A stretch of 64,000 nt of DNA from Mycolicibacterium hodleri (GTDB lineage: Bacteria; Actinomycetota; Actinomycetes; Mycobacteriales; Mycobacteriaceae), in contig NZ_RCZG01000001.1 in NCBI RefSeq assembly GCF_006439015.1, positions 434,001 through 498,000 on the forward strand, in the 5' to 3' direction. Shown piece by piece: positions 27,065 through 36,060 of this stretch; positions within the stretch are counted from its first letter, which is position 1, and each line of letters begins with the position of its first letter. The translations under genes and the position numbers were made by a program. The notes under the pieces were generated by a model. The model worked only from the letters and a program-made list of their open reading frames with translations. It made no database searches and was not told the DNA's origin.

Positions 27065-27714
27065 CCACACCGGTGCGCCCCGACGCCCTCGTTGCGGGCC
27101 GCGTGATCCTGGATCAGACCGTTTCCGCGCGAGCGTCTTGGTCTGCGGTCGTCGCGGCCGGGGACATCCTGACGATCGTCGACCTCGCAGGCAATCAGGC
27201 CGTCGACTGTTTGCTCTACTCGGCCGCCGACACCACCGTCCGCTATTCCGCGTCGGAGACCATCGCGAGTCAGGGCCGGATCGTGTTGACCACGGGATCC
27301 GTCCTGCGGGCCGATACGGGAGCCGCGCTGATGACCGTCGTCGGCGACGAGGTCGGCGTCCACGACACCCTCGGCGGTGCCTGCTCGAAGGAATCGAACA
27401 CACTGCGCTACGGACAACACACGCGGGCGCAACACGGTTGCATGGAGAACTTCCTGCTCGAGGGCGCCCGCCACGGCCTCGGCGCCAGAGACCTCGCGAG
27501 CAACATCAACTGGTTCATGAACGTGCCAGTGGATTCCGACGGCGCACTCGGCATCGTCGACGGGCTGTCGGCTCCAGGCAAGCGGGTCGCGCTTCGGGCG
27601 GAGATCGACACCCTCGTCCTGGTGTCGAACTGCCCTCAGATCAACAACCCGTGCAACGCCTTCGACCCGACGCCGGTCCGCATGATCGTCACCCGTCCGG
27701 ATGAAGTCACGTGA
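27061..27714 (+). CDS. DUF1989 protein, urea-amidolyase-associated protein 2 type
   Basis: The 217-residue second DUF1989 partner has the likely metal-binding residues CSKESNTLRYGQHTRAQHGCMENF and NCPQINNPCNAFDPTPVRM (Cys, His and Asn pattern of the family). It starts at GTG overlapping the stop of the first partner and its own stop overlaps the GTG of the carboxylase, so the three are tightly coupled. It is predicted to form the heteromeric carboxyguanidine deiminase with the preceding protein. The activity is known for homologues and inferred here. Confidence 0.87.
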   Translation: MTTPVRPDALVAGRVILDQTVSARASWSAVVAAGDILTIVDLAGNQAVDCLLYSAADTTVRYSASETIASQGRIVLTTGSVLRADTGAALMTVVGDEVGVHDTLGGACSKESNTLRYGQHTRAQHGCMENFLLEGARHGLGARDLASNINWFMNVPVDSDGALGIVDGLSAPGKRVALRAEIDTLVLVSNCPQINNPCNAFDPTPVRMIVTRPDEVT

Positions 27715-30700
27715 CCGATTGCGTACTGATCGCCAACCGGGGTGAAATCGCCGTCCGACTGGTGCGGTCGGCGCGGCTGCTCGGCCTGCGCACGGTCGCC
27801 GTGTTCTCCGACGCCGATCGCGGCGCGCCGCACGTCCGGCTCGCCGATCATGCCGTGCGCCTCGGACCCGCCGCTCCGAGCGAGAGCTACCTTCGGGTCG
27901 AGGCGATCCTCGACGCCGCCACGGCGACTGGTGCGGGCATGGTCCACCCCGGCTACGGATTCCTTTCGGAGGATGCAGAATTCGCGTCCGCGGTCGAAAC
28001 GGCCGGGATGTCGTTCGTCGGACCGACGCCGCATCAGCTCCGCGTCTTCGGCACCAAGCACACCGCCCGGGCAGCTGCGAGGGCCGCAGGGGTTCCCGTG
28101 TTCCCCGGGTCCGAACTGCTCGACGACGCTGCGACGGCTCAGGCTGCCGCGGACGAGATCGGCTATCCCGTCATGCTCAAGGCGACCGGGGGTGGCGGCG
28201 GAATCGGCATGCAGGTCTGCCGAGATGCCACCGAGCTCCGGTCGGCCTTCGACCGCGTCTCGCGACTGGCCGCGCGAAGCTTCGGGTCCGCAGGCGTCTT
28301 CGTCGAACGCTTCGTCGACGAGGCGCGCCACGTCGAGGTCCAGATCTTCGGTGACGGTGCCGGACGCGTGGTGTCGCTCGGGGATCGGGACTGCTCACTG
28401 CAGCGCCGCAACCAGAAGGTAATCGAGGAGGCCCCCGCCCCCGCGTTGCCGGAAGCGGTTCGCGAGCAGCTTCATTCGTCGTCGCGTGCGCTAGCCGCCT
28501 CGATTGCCTACCGCTCCGCAGGCACGGTGGAATTCGTCTACGATCCGCGGCGGGAGGAGGCGTCGTTCCTCGAGGTCAACGCGCGATTGCAGGTCGAGCA
28601 CCCCGTCACCGAAGCGATCACCGGAGTCGACCTGGCGGCGTGGATGTTTCGGCTCGCCCGCGGCGAGGTCGACGTGTTCTCCGCCCACCTCGCGCCGGGG
28701 GCCGCCATCGGCTCCGTGGTGGTGCGTGGCCATTCGGTGGAGGCACGCGTCTACGCAGAGGACCCGTCGCGCGACTACCGACCGAGCACCGGCACCCTGG
28801 TGTCCGTCGACTTCCCCGGTCACCTCGCCGGGGATCCCGCTCCGCGCATCGACACCTGGATCGAGGCGGGCACGGAAGTCTCTTCCTCGTATGATCCGTT
28901 GCTGGCCAAGGTGATCACGTTCGGCGACGATCGCGACCAGGCGTTCGATCGCCTCGGGCGTGCGCTGGATGCCACCGTCCTGCACGGGATCGAGGTCAAC
29001 GTCGGACTGCTGCGCGCTACGTGTCAACTAGACGACGTGCGTGCGGCACGACACAGCACCGCCACACTGGCCGACGTCGTCGATCCGCGGCCGCGCATCA
29101 CCGTCGACCGTCCCGGTCTGCAGACGACCGTCCAGGATCTACCCGGCCGGGTGGGGCTCTGGAACGTCGGCGTCCCACCGAGCGGGCCGATGGACGACCT
29201 GTCGTTCCGGCTGGGCAACCGAGCAGTGGGAAACGTCGAGGGCGCACCTGGCCTGGAGTGCACGGCATCGGGACCGGCGCTTCGCGTGACGCATCCGACC
29301 ACGTTCTGTGTCACCGGGGCTGAGTGCCTGGTCACGATCGACGAAGTGCCTGCGCCGATGTGGGAACCGATCATCGTCCCCGCCGGGGGTGTGCTGGCCG
29401 TCGGCGCGGCCGAGACTGCTGGACTGCGAACCTATGTTCTGGTGGCCGGTGGCTTCGACGTTCCTGCGTACCTCGGGAGCGCATCGACATTCACTCTCGG
29501 TCGCTTCGGTGGGCACGCGGGACGCCAACTCGTCGTCGGTGACGTGCTGCGCGTCGCACCGACCACGTCGACGACAGTCGCCGCTCCGGTCGCCCGGGAG
29601 TTCCGGCCCGCGATGCCGTCCGAATGGGAACTGGCCGTCACGGAGGGGCCGCACGGCGCCCCCGAGTTCTTCACCCGCGAGGACATGGACGTGCTGTTCG
29701 GCGCTGGTTACGTGGTGCACTTCAACTCCGCCCGCACGGGTGTGCGCCTCGAGGGCCCGCGCCCGACGTGGGCCCGCCCCGACGGCGGCGAGGCAGGACT
29801 GCACCCGTCGAACATTCACGACAATGCCTATTCGGTTGGCGCACTTGACTTCACCGGTGACACCGCGATCCTGCTCGGCCCAGATGGGCCCAGCCTCGGC
29901 GGCTTCGTCTGTCCGGTGACGGTCGTGGCCGCCGATCGCTGGAAGCTCGGGCAGCTGCGGCCGGGAAACACCGTTCGGTTCGTCCCGATCCGGGCCGCCG
30001 ATGCACCGTCGCGATCCGAGGTCGGCGCGGCGCGGCGCGCGGCCATCCCCACCGTGTGCCGAAGTGTGCGCGACGGCGACGACGGCGTGCTGGGCCGCCG
30101 AGACGGAAGGGGTGGGCCAGCCGTCACCTACCGGCGCAGTGGCGACGACAACGTGTTGGTCGAGTACGGCGACATGGTCCTCGACCTCGCGCTCCGCGCC
30201 CGGGTGCACGCCCTCGAGGAACGGCTGCGGGAGAACACCGGGCCGGGGATCCTCGATCTCACCCCCGGCATCCGTTCGCTTCAGGTGCACGTCGATCCGG
30301 ACGTGCTCTCGATCGACGGGTTGCTAGGTCTGCTGTCCGAGCTCGAGGACGACCTGCCCGCCACCTCCGAGCTCGTCGTGCCGAGCCGCTCGGTGCGGCT
30401 GCCGCTCAGCTGGGACGATCCCGCGACCCGAGAAGCGATCGCGCGGTACACCTCCGGGGTGCGCGACGACGCCCCGTGGTGTCCGTCGAACATCGAGTTC
30501 ATCCGCAGGGTCAACGGCCTGGCAAGCCAGGACGACGTCATGGACACGGTGTTCTCGGCGGAGTACCTGACGCTGGGTCTCGGGGACGTCTACCTCGGCG
30601 CGCCGGTGGCCACCCCGCTCGATCCGCGACACCGGCTGGTCACCACCAAGTACAACCCCGCCCGGACCTGGACCGCGGAGAACTCCGTGGGCATCGGCGG

Positions 30701-31382
30701 CGCGTATCTGTGCATATACGGCATGGAGGGTCCTGGCGGCTACCAGTTCGTCGGCCGCACGACTCAAGTGTGGAGTCGGTACCGGCACACCGCGCCGTTC
30801 CAGCCGGGCAGCCCATGGCTGTTGCGCTTCTTCGACCGGATCTCCTGGTATCCCGTGACGGCGGAGGAACTACTCGATCTGCGCGCCGACATGGCCGCCG
30901 GCCGCGGCTCGGTCGAGATCACGCCGGGGACGTTCTCGCTTGCCGAGCACGAGCGCTTCCTGGCCGCCAACGCCGAATCCATCGCCGCGTTCCGCACCAG
31001 GCAGGCAACGTCATTCGCGGCAGAACGTGCCGCGTGGGCAGCCGCGGGTGAGTTCGACCGCGCCGAGCGGGCTGAGTCACGAGTGGCCGTCACGACCACC
31101 GACCTGGTGCTCGACGACGACGAGGAACGGGTGGACGCGCCGTTCTCTTCGAGCGTCTGGAAGGTCGACGTCACCGTCGGCGACCACGTAGTCGCCGGAC
31201 AGGCGCTGCTGGCACTGGAGGCGATGAAGATGGAGACCGTCGTGACGGCGCCCGCCGACGGTGTGATCACGCAGGTACTCGTCGAGGCCGGCAACCAGGT
31301 TGATCCCGGAACCCCGCTCGTCATCGTCGGTTCCAGCGGCCTAGCGTCCCACGAACGCAAGACGAGAGGAGTGTCGGCATGA
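27711..31382 (+). CDS. Biotin-dependent urea/guanidine carboxylase
   Basis: The 1223-residue multidomain enzyme begins with biotin carboxylase (ANRGEIAVRLVRSARLLG, ATP-grasp loop KATGGGGGIGMQ, EVNARLQVEHPVTE). The carboxyltransferase part resembles KipA (from about 465, PRITVDRPGLQTTVQDLP) and KipI (from about 805, PAVTYRRSGDDNVLVEYG). Last comes a biotin carrier domain with EAMKMET at 1170-1176 and Lys1173 as biotin site. Such proteins are usually annotated as urea carboxylase. When two DUF1989 genes adjoin, characterised members prefer guanidine and make carboxyguanidine. The substrate is inferred from context and needs the active-site residue compared with characterised enzymes. Confidence 0.9.
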   Translation: MTDCVLIANRGEIAVRLVRSARLLGLRTVAVFSDADRGAPHVRLADHAVRLGPAAPSESYLRVEAILDAATATGAGMVHPGYGFLSEDAEFASAVETAGMSFVGPTPHQLRVFGTKHTARAAARAAGVPVFPGSELLDDAATAQAAADEIGYPVMLKATGGGGGIGMQVCRDATELRSAFDRVSRLAARSFGSAGVFVERFVDEARHVEVQIFGDGAGRVVSLGDRDCSLQRRNQKVIEEAPAPALPEAVREQLHSSSRALAASIAYRSAGTVEFVYDPRREEASFLEVNARLQVEHPVTEAITGVDLAAWMFRLARGEVDVFSAHLAPGAAIGSVVVRGHSVEARVYAEDPSRDYRPSTGTLVSVDFPGHLAGDPAPRIDTWIEAGTEVSSSYDPLLAKVITFGDDRDQAFDRLGRALDATVLHGIEVNVGLLRATCQLDDVRAARHSTATLADVVDPRPRITVDRPGLQTTVQDLPGRVGLWNVGVPPSGPMDDLSFRLGNRAVGNVEGAPGLECTASGPALRVTHPTTFCVTGAECLVTIDEVPAPMWEPIIVPAGGVLAVGAAETAGLRTYVLVAGGFDVPAYLGSASTFTLGRFGGHAGRQLVVGDVLRVAPTTSTTVAAPVAREFRPAMPSEWELAVTEGPHGAPEFFTREDMDVLFGAGYVVHFNSARTGVRLEGPRPTWARPDGGEAGLHPSNIHDNAYSVGALDFTGDTAILLGPDGPSLGGFVCPVTVVAADRWKLGQLRPGNTVRFVPIRAADAPSRSEVGAARRAAIPTVCRSVRDGDDGVLGRRDGRGGPAVTYRRSGDDNVLVEYGDMVLDLALRARVHALEERLRENTGPGILDLTPGIRSLQVHVDPDVLSIDGLLGLLSELEDDLPATSELVVPSRSVRLPLSWDDPATREAIARYTSGVRDDAPWCPSNIEFIRRVNGLASQDDVMDTVFSAEYLTLGLGDVYLGAPVATPLDPRHRLVTTKYNPARTWTAENSVGIGGAYLCIYGMEGPGGYQFVGRTTQVWSRYRHTAPFQPGSPWLLRFFDRISWYPVTAEELLDLRADMAAGRGSVEITPGTFSLAEHERFLAANAESIAAFRTRQATSFAAERAAWAAAGEFDRAERAESRVAVTTTDLVLDDDEERVDAPFSSSVWKVDVTVGDHVVAGQALLALEAMKMETVVTAPADGVITQVLVEAGNQVDPGTPLVIVGSSGLASHERKTRGVSA

Positions 31383-31420
31383 CCGTCCAGCGAGAAGCGA
31401 AGCGGGATCGCGCATGTTAG
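31379..31420 (+). other. 13-codon mini-ORF bridging carboxylase and allophanate hydrolase
   Basis: ATG at 31379 overlaps the carboxylase stop (ATGA), and the frame MTVQREAKRDRAC ends in a TAG that overlaps the ATG of the hydrolase gene. It may only serve to pass ribosomes across the junction. It is not claimed as a functional peptide. Confidence 0.25.
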
Positions 31421-33162
31421 CCGTCGAACGGGTGCATGAGGCCTACGCCGCGATCGACGCAGTCGAGCGGCCGGAGGTGTGGACCTTCCTGCGCGCAAGA
31501 GCCGATGCGCTGGCCGACGCCGAAAGAGTCGACGCCGACGTCACCGCCGGTGCCGACCTTCCCCTCGCGGGGCTGACCGCGGCGGTCAAGAACAACGTCG
31601 ACGTGGCAGGCGTGCCCACCACCGCAGGATGCCCGTCATATGCCACGGCACCAGCGTCCGACGACGCCGAGGTCGTGGCCCGATTGCGCGCCGCGGGCGC
31701 CGTGGTGATCGGCACGACCAATCTGGATCAATTCGCCACCGGGCTGGTCGGAACGCGCACCCCGTACGGCGCCGTCCGTGATTCCCGACGCCCACAACAC
31801 ATCTCGGGTGGCTCCAGCGCAGGGTCCGCCGTCGCGGTCGCGCTCGGCCTAGTCGATCTGGCCATCGGAACGGACACCGCGGGGTCGGGTCGGGTTCCGG
31901 CTGCGCTCCAGGGAATAGTCGGCATCAAACCGACCTATGGTGTCGTGCCGACCGACGGGGTGATCCCGGCGTGCCGTTCCTATGACTGCGTGACGGTGTT
32001 CGCGCGAGACCTGGACACGGCTGACGCCGCGATGGGCGTCATGGGCGGGGGGGCGCGCGCGTTCCCGCCCGATGCACCGCTCTCCGCGCCGGAATCGCCG
32101 AAAGTAGCCGTACCGCGCGATCTTCCGGCACTTTCGGCCGAGTGGCAGGATGCCTTCCGCACGTCCTGCGCCCGCCTCGAGGCGCACGGTGCGGAACTAC
32201 ACGAGATCGACCTGTCGGCATTCCTGGCCGCTGCCCAGCTTCTCTACGACGGTGGGCTGGTCGCCGAACGACACGAGGCCGTCGGCGACTTCGTCGACGC
32301 GCACCGCTCCGAGGTGGATCCGACCGTCGGGCCGATCATTTCGGCAGCGGGCGCCGTATCGGCGACACGACTACTCCATGATCGTCGCCTGCTCGCGGAG
32401 CTCACCGAGAGTGCGCTAGGCGTGCTAGGTGAGTGCGACGCGCTGCTGATACCCACCACCACCGACCACCCCACCCTCGCCGAGGTCGCGGCCGATCCGG
32501 TCGGCGTCAACTCTCGACTCGGCACGTACACCAATTTCTGCAACCTGATGGACTTGTGTGCTGTGGCGGTGCCGTCGGGCATGGCGGGGGAGGACCAGTT
32601 CGGGGTATCGGTCGTCGCGCGATCGGGCGCCGATGCCGTGGCCATCGACGTTGCCCGTCTGGTCACGTCACCGACCGACTCCGTCGCGCGTCCCGGTGCC
32701 GCGTCGCTCGAAGGAGGGTCGATCCAGCCGCCGTGGCCGACGCGTGCCGGCGTCGATGCCACGCTACTGCTGGTCGTCGGTGCCCATTTGCGTGGGCAGC
32801 CCCTGGCCTTCCAGCTCGAGGACCGCGGAGCCCGTTGGGCCGGACCGGTATTCACCGCGCCCGTGTACCGACTCGCGGCCCTCGACACCACTCCGCCGAA
32901 GCCGGGTCTGGTCCGTGTCGGTGCTGCGGACGGTGCCGCGATCGGTGGTGAACTGTGGCTGGTGGGTACTGCGATGCTGGGCGGCTTCCTGGCGATGCTG
33001 CCCGCACCGATGTCGCTGGGACGCGTTGCGTTGGCCGACGGGACCGAGGTGGTCGGGTTCGGTTGTGCGCTCGACGCATGGCAGGCGGGCGAGGACATCA
33101 CCCATTACGGTGACTGGCCGACCTACCTGAGCAGCGTCTCGTCGGATTCGACGCGGGTGTAG
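31414..33162 (+). CDS. atzF: Allophanate hydrolase
   Basis: The 582-residue amidase-signature enzyme has the Lys-Ser-Ser triad: Lys59 in AAVKNNVDVAG, cis-Ser134 in SGGSSAGS and nucleophile Ser158 in GTDTAGSGRVPAA. After about residue 440 it carries the extra C-terminal domain of allophanate hydrolase (TLLLVVGAHLRGQPLAFQLEDRGARWAGPV), which is thought to process the N-carboxylated intermediate. It turns allophanate into ammonia and CO2, the last step for guanidine, urea or biuret routes. Its last 40 bases overlap the end of the convergent TetR gene. Confidence 0.93.
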   Translation: MLAVERVHEAYAAIDAVERPEVWTFLRARADALADAERVDADVTAGADLPLAGLTAAVKNNVDVAGVPTTAGCPSYATAPASDDAEVVARLRAAGAVVIGTTNLDQFATGLVGTRTPYGAVRDSRRPQHISGGSSAGSAVAVALGLVDLAIGTDTAGSGRVPAALQGIVGIKPTYGVVPTDGVIPACRSYDCVTVFARDLDTADAAMGVMGGGARAFPPDAPLSAPESPKVAVPRDLPALSAEWQDAFRTSCARLEAHGAELHEIDLSAFLAAAQLLYDGGLVAERHEAVGDFVDAHRSEVDPTVGPIISAAGAVSATRLLHDRRLLAELTESALGVLGECDALLIPTTTDHPTLAEVAADPVGVNSRLGTYTNFCNLMDLCAVAVPSGMAGEDQFGVSVVARSGADAVAIDVARLVTSPTDSVARPGAASLEGGSIQPPWPTRAGVDATLLLVVGAHLRGQPLAFQLEDRGARWAGPVFTAPVYRLAALDTTPPKPGLVRVGAADGAAIGGELWLVGTAMLGGFLAMLPAPMSLGRVALADGTEVVGFGCALDAWQAGEDITHYGDWPTYLSSVSSDSTRV

Positions 33163-33839
33163 CGCTCGATCTGCGCTCGGGTCCGTTCGCGGAGGGTGGA
33201 GGTCTCGTCGTCGGGAATGCCCAGGACGCGCATGCAGGCATCCGCCACGTGGGTGGACAGTTCGGCGCGTTCGGCGCCAGGTGGCACCGACCACATGTTC
33301 ACCAACGACTCGACCAGCCGGAACGGTAGGCCGGCGGCGGCGCCGTGGACGCCGGTCTGCTCGACGACAGCTTGGCTCAACGCGAGATAGTGCAGTCGGA
33401 GCCGCTCTCGGTCCGACCAGAAGGGTTCGAGGCGGGCATCGCGGAGTTCGGGCAACAGGTAGAGGGCACCGAGGTTCCACCGACCGGCGAGCAATTGGTC
33501 TCCGTCAAAGGCGGCGAGGGCGTGCAGGTGCTCTGCGGCGCTCAGTGCGGGTTCAGCGCCAAGCAGATTCGGAATGAATGCCAATGTCGGGCTGACGGTT
33601 TGACCGAGCAGCGCGCAGAGGATGTCGTCCTTGGTCTTGAAGTAGTGGTAGAGCGACGCTTGGCGAATACCGACCGATTCGGCGATCGACCGGGTAGAGG
33701 TACCCGCGTACCCCAACGTGGTGAAGAGCTCGCCCGCGGCATCGAGGATCTCGTCGCGGGCCGTGACACCAGGGCGTCTCTGGTCGTGATGACGGGGTCG
33801 ACCGGCCCGTGCAAGAGGCATGACCCCATCGTGGACCAT
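33123..33839 (-). CDS. TetR-family regulator, probable repressor of both operons
   Basis: The 238-residue product has the helix-turn-helix TSTRSIAESVGIRQASLYHYFKTKDDILCALL near residues 47-79 and a long helical domain. ATG 33839 and ATG 33821 (MPLARAGRPRHH) are both possible starts; neither has a good ribosome site. It lies between the two operons it is proposed to control: its 3-prime end overlaps allophanate hydrolase and its start is about 30 bases from operator O1 of the transporter operon. The same operator pair before operon 1 suggests a two-operon regulon. The inducer could be guanidine or a parent compound. Confidence 0.88.
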   Translation of the reverse strand: MVHDGVMPLARAGRPRHHDQRRPGVTARDEILDAAGELFTTLGYAGTSTRSIAESVGIRQASLYHYFKTKDDILCALLGQTVSPTLAFIPNLLGAEPALSAAEHLHALAAFDGDQLLAGRWNLGALYLLPELRDARLEPFWSDRERLRLHYLALSQAVVEQTGVHGAAAGLPFRLVESLVNMWSVPPGAERAELSTHVADACMRVLGIPDDETSTLRERTRAQIERYTRVESDETLLR

Positions 33840-33867
33840 GCCAGGTCGGAAACGGTCATGTCAGCCG

Positions 33868-33889
33868 GTTTCTGTCACATGACAGAAAC
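33868..33889. promoter_or_regulatory. Operator O1 of operon 2
   Basis: Two perfect 10-base arms (GTTTCTGTCA and TGACAGAAAC) flank a CA centre, the longest of the four palindromes. It sits in the divergent gap, 29 bases before the TetR start, and its core is identical to O1 of operon 1. Confidence 0.8.
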
Positions 33890-33924
33890 GCGCGATACCC
33901 ATCGGTTACGTGCGCCGTCGATTG

Positions 33925-33940
33925 GTTACGCCAGCGACAC
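33925..33940. promoter_or_regulatory. GlnR-like element in the operon 2 promoter
   Basis: GTTAC-GCCAGC-GACAC matches the GTnAC-n6-GnAAC pattern with one mismatch. Counting from the preceding ATTG, it sits exactly 45 bases before O2, as the better match in operon 1 does. A second GTTAC stands at 33905. A proposal only. Confidence 0.35.
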
Positions 33941-33965
33941 CCACCGGGCTGGTATGGCCGGAAAA

Positions 33966-33979
33966 CTGTCAAGTGACAG
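33966..33979. promoter_or_regulatory. Operator O2 of operon 2
   Basis: CTGTCAAGTGACAG has perfect 6-base arms and is preceded by CCGGAAAA as in operon 1. It lies 94 bases from the core of O1 and 62 bases before the transporter start. Confidence 0.75.
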
Positions 33980-34041
33980 GCGAGTGGCTCATGGATGTGC
34001 CGCCGTCCGCCGACCTCGACACTTCGCAGGAGCGTTCTCAC

Positions 34042-36060
34042 ATGGGCATCGCCGTATCCGAAGGGGCTGCCATCACCGACGTCGACACACCGTCTGGCAC
34101 GTCGTCGGTGACCCCGATCAAGGATCCCGTCGCGGCCGTCGAGGACCTGTGCGTCACGTTCCGGCGCAACGGTCACGACGTGTATGCGCTGCGCGGGGTC
34201 TCGCTGCAGATCGCGAAGGGGGAGATTCTGGGCCTGGTTGGCGAATCCGGTTCGGGCAAGAGCGTCCTCGGATTCAGCATGCTGGGGCTGCTCCCGAATC
34301 AGGCGAAGATCGACGGCGCCGTCACCGTCGCGGGCTCCGACATGGTCTCCGGTGACGCCAAGATGGTGCGCAAGGTGCGGCGGCTCGATCTCGGCGCCGT
34401 GTTCCAGGATCCGATGACCTCGCTCAACCCCACCATGCGGATCGGCAAGCAAGTCGCCGAAGCCGCCGGCAGCGACGACGAGGCGCTGCGACTGCTCACC
34501 GCGGTCGGCATACCCGAACCCACACGGCGGATGCGTGCCTTCCCGCACGAACTCTCCGGCGGTCTGAGGCAACGGGTGATGATCGCCATCGCCATCGCAG
34601 GCGATCCGGACCTCATCATCGCCGACGAACCGACGACCGCTCTTGACGTCACCGTGCAGGCCCAGGTGCTCCGACTGCTTCGGCGGCTTCGCGACGAGAT
34701 CGGATGCAGCATCGTCTTCATCACCCACGACCTCGGTGTCGCCGCGCAGATCTCGGATCGCATCGCGGTGCTGTACGCGGGCCGGATCGCCGAAGTCGGC
34801 CCGACCGCCGCCGTCCTCGGCAAGCCCGCGCACCCCTACACCCATGGTCTGTTGCGGTCGCGTCTCACGCTCCACACGGCGCGGGATCGCAAGCTTGCCG
34901 CGCTCGCCGGCTCGGTACCCAGCGCGGTGTCTCCGTTGACCGGGTGCGCGTTCGAGCCCAGGTGCACGATCGCAACCGACGACTGCACGACGTCGCCGCC
35001 CGATCTCGTTGCCGTCGCCCCCGGTCGGACCAGCGCATGCATTCTGTCGATGGACCAAGTCGCCAACGACCTCGGCACCAAGTCCACCAACACCGCGGAG
35101 CCCTTCCCGGCATCCGACGAAGCGCCGGAACAGCCTCCATCGGTGGTGCTGCAGGACGTCACCAAGAACTTCGCGGTGTCGAAGCGATGGCTGGACCGGT
35201 CGTCGCAGAGCGGCAAACTTCAAGCACTGCGCGGAGTTTCACTGCGCGTCGCACACGGCGAGTCGGTGGCGCTAGTAGGCGAGAGCGGCTCGGGCAAGTC
35301 GACGCTGCTGCGCGTGATAGCCGGGCTGGAGAACCCGACCTCAGGTGATGTCGCGCTGGTCGCGGGCCAACGTCCCCAGATGGTGTTCCAGGACGCCGGT
35401 GCGTCGCTGACCCCGTGGCTATCGGTCGGCGAGCTCATCTCGGAGCGGCTCAGCGGCAAGGGAATGTCGCGATCGCGGCGGCGCGACGCCGTCGTCGAGG
35501 TGCTCGAACGCGTCGGCCTCCCGGCGGAGGTGGCGAAGTCACGGGCCGGGCAACTCTCCGGTGGTCAGCGCCAACGGGTGTCACTCGCGCGCGCGACCGT
35601 GGTGCCGCCATCGGTGCTCCTGTGCGACGAGCCGACCAGCGCGCTCGACGTCTCGCTGGCCGCCTCGGTGCTCAACCTGATCGGTGATCTACGGCGCAGC
35701 CTCGACATGTCGGTGGTGTTCGTGACGCACGACCTGTCGGTGGCCCGCGTCGTCGCGGACCGGATCGCGGTGATGTACCTGGGCCGGATCGTCGAGATCG
35801 GCCCCGCAGAGCAGGTCATCGGAAGCCCCGCGCATCCCTACACGCAGGCCCTTGTCGACTCGATCCCCGATCTCGGCCGCGAATCCCGGGTCCTGCCAGG
35901 CGAACCCGCGAGCCCACTGTCGCCGCCCACGGGATGTGCGTTTCATCCTCGGTGTCCGATCGCCACCGCAACCTGCAGCGGCGACCAACTCGACGTTCGA
36001 CTCGAGGGATTCCCCGGCAATCCGCACCAGGTGGCGTGCATCGAGAGGCGGGCGGTCTGA
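34042..36060 (+). CDS. Fused Dpp/Opp-type ABC transporter ATPase (two nucleotide-binding domains)
   Basis: The ATG at 34042 (MGIAVSEGAAITDVD) has AGGAG ten bases upstream, giving 672 residues; upstream in-frame codons would place the O2 operator inside the gene. Two complete ATPases are fused. Each has Walker A GESGSGKS, a signature (LSGGLRQRV and LSGGQRQRV), Walker B (LIIADEPTTALD and LLCDEPTSALD) and the peptide-transporter C-terminal Cys motifs (CAFEPRC and CAFHPRCPIA). It powers import by the two permeases that follow. It overlaps the next gene by TGATG. Confidence 0.93.
   Translation: MGIAVSEGAAITDVDTPSGTSSVTPIKDPVAAVEDLCVTFRRNGHDVYALRGVSLQIAKGEILGLVGESGSGKSVLGFSMLGLLPNQAKIDGAVTVAGSDMVSGDAKMVRKVRRLDLGAVFQDPMTSLNPTMRIGKQVAEAAGSDDEALRLLTAVGIPEPTRRMRAFPHELSGGLRQRVMIAIAIAGDPDLIIADEPTTALDVTVQAQVLRLLRRLRDEIGCSIVFITHDLGVAAQISDRIAVLYAGRIAEVGPTAAVLGKPAHPYTHGLLRSRLTLHTARDRKLAALAGSVPSAVSPLTGCAFEPRCTIATDDCTTSPPDLVAVAPGRTSACILSMDQVANDLGTKSTNTAEPFPASDEAPEQPPSVVLQDVTKNFAVSKRWLDRSSQSGKLQALRGVSLRVAHGESVALVGESGSGKSTLLRVIAGLENPTSGDVALVAGQRPQMVFQDAGASLTPWLSVGELISERLSGKGMSRSRRRDAVVEVLERVGLPAEVAKSRAGQLSGGQRQRVSLARATVVPPSVLLCDEPTSALDVSLAASVLNLIGDLRRSLDMSVVFVTHDLSVARVVADRIAVMYLGRIVEIGPAEQVIGSPAHPYTQALVDSIPDLGRESRVLPGEPASPLSPPTGCAFHPRCPIATATCSGDQLDVRLEGFPGNPHQVACIERRAV

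Noticed and set aside
26183..33162. Simple urea amidolyase pathway
   Set aside because: Not excluded, but the two DUF1989 genes have no role in plain urea breakdown and are the marker of the guanidine route.
33856..35223. 455-codon minus-strand frame across the start of the ABC ATPase
   Set aside because: It overlaps the operators and an ATPase with complete motifs; no protein family is recognisable.
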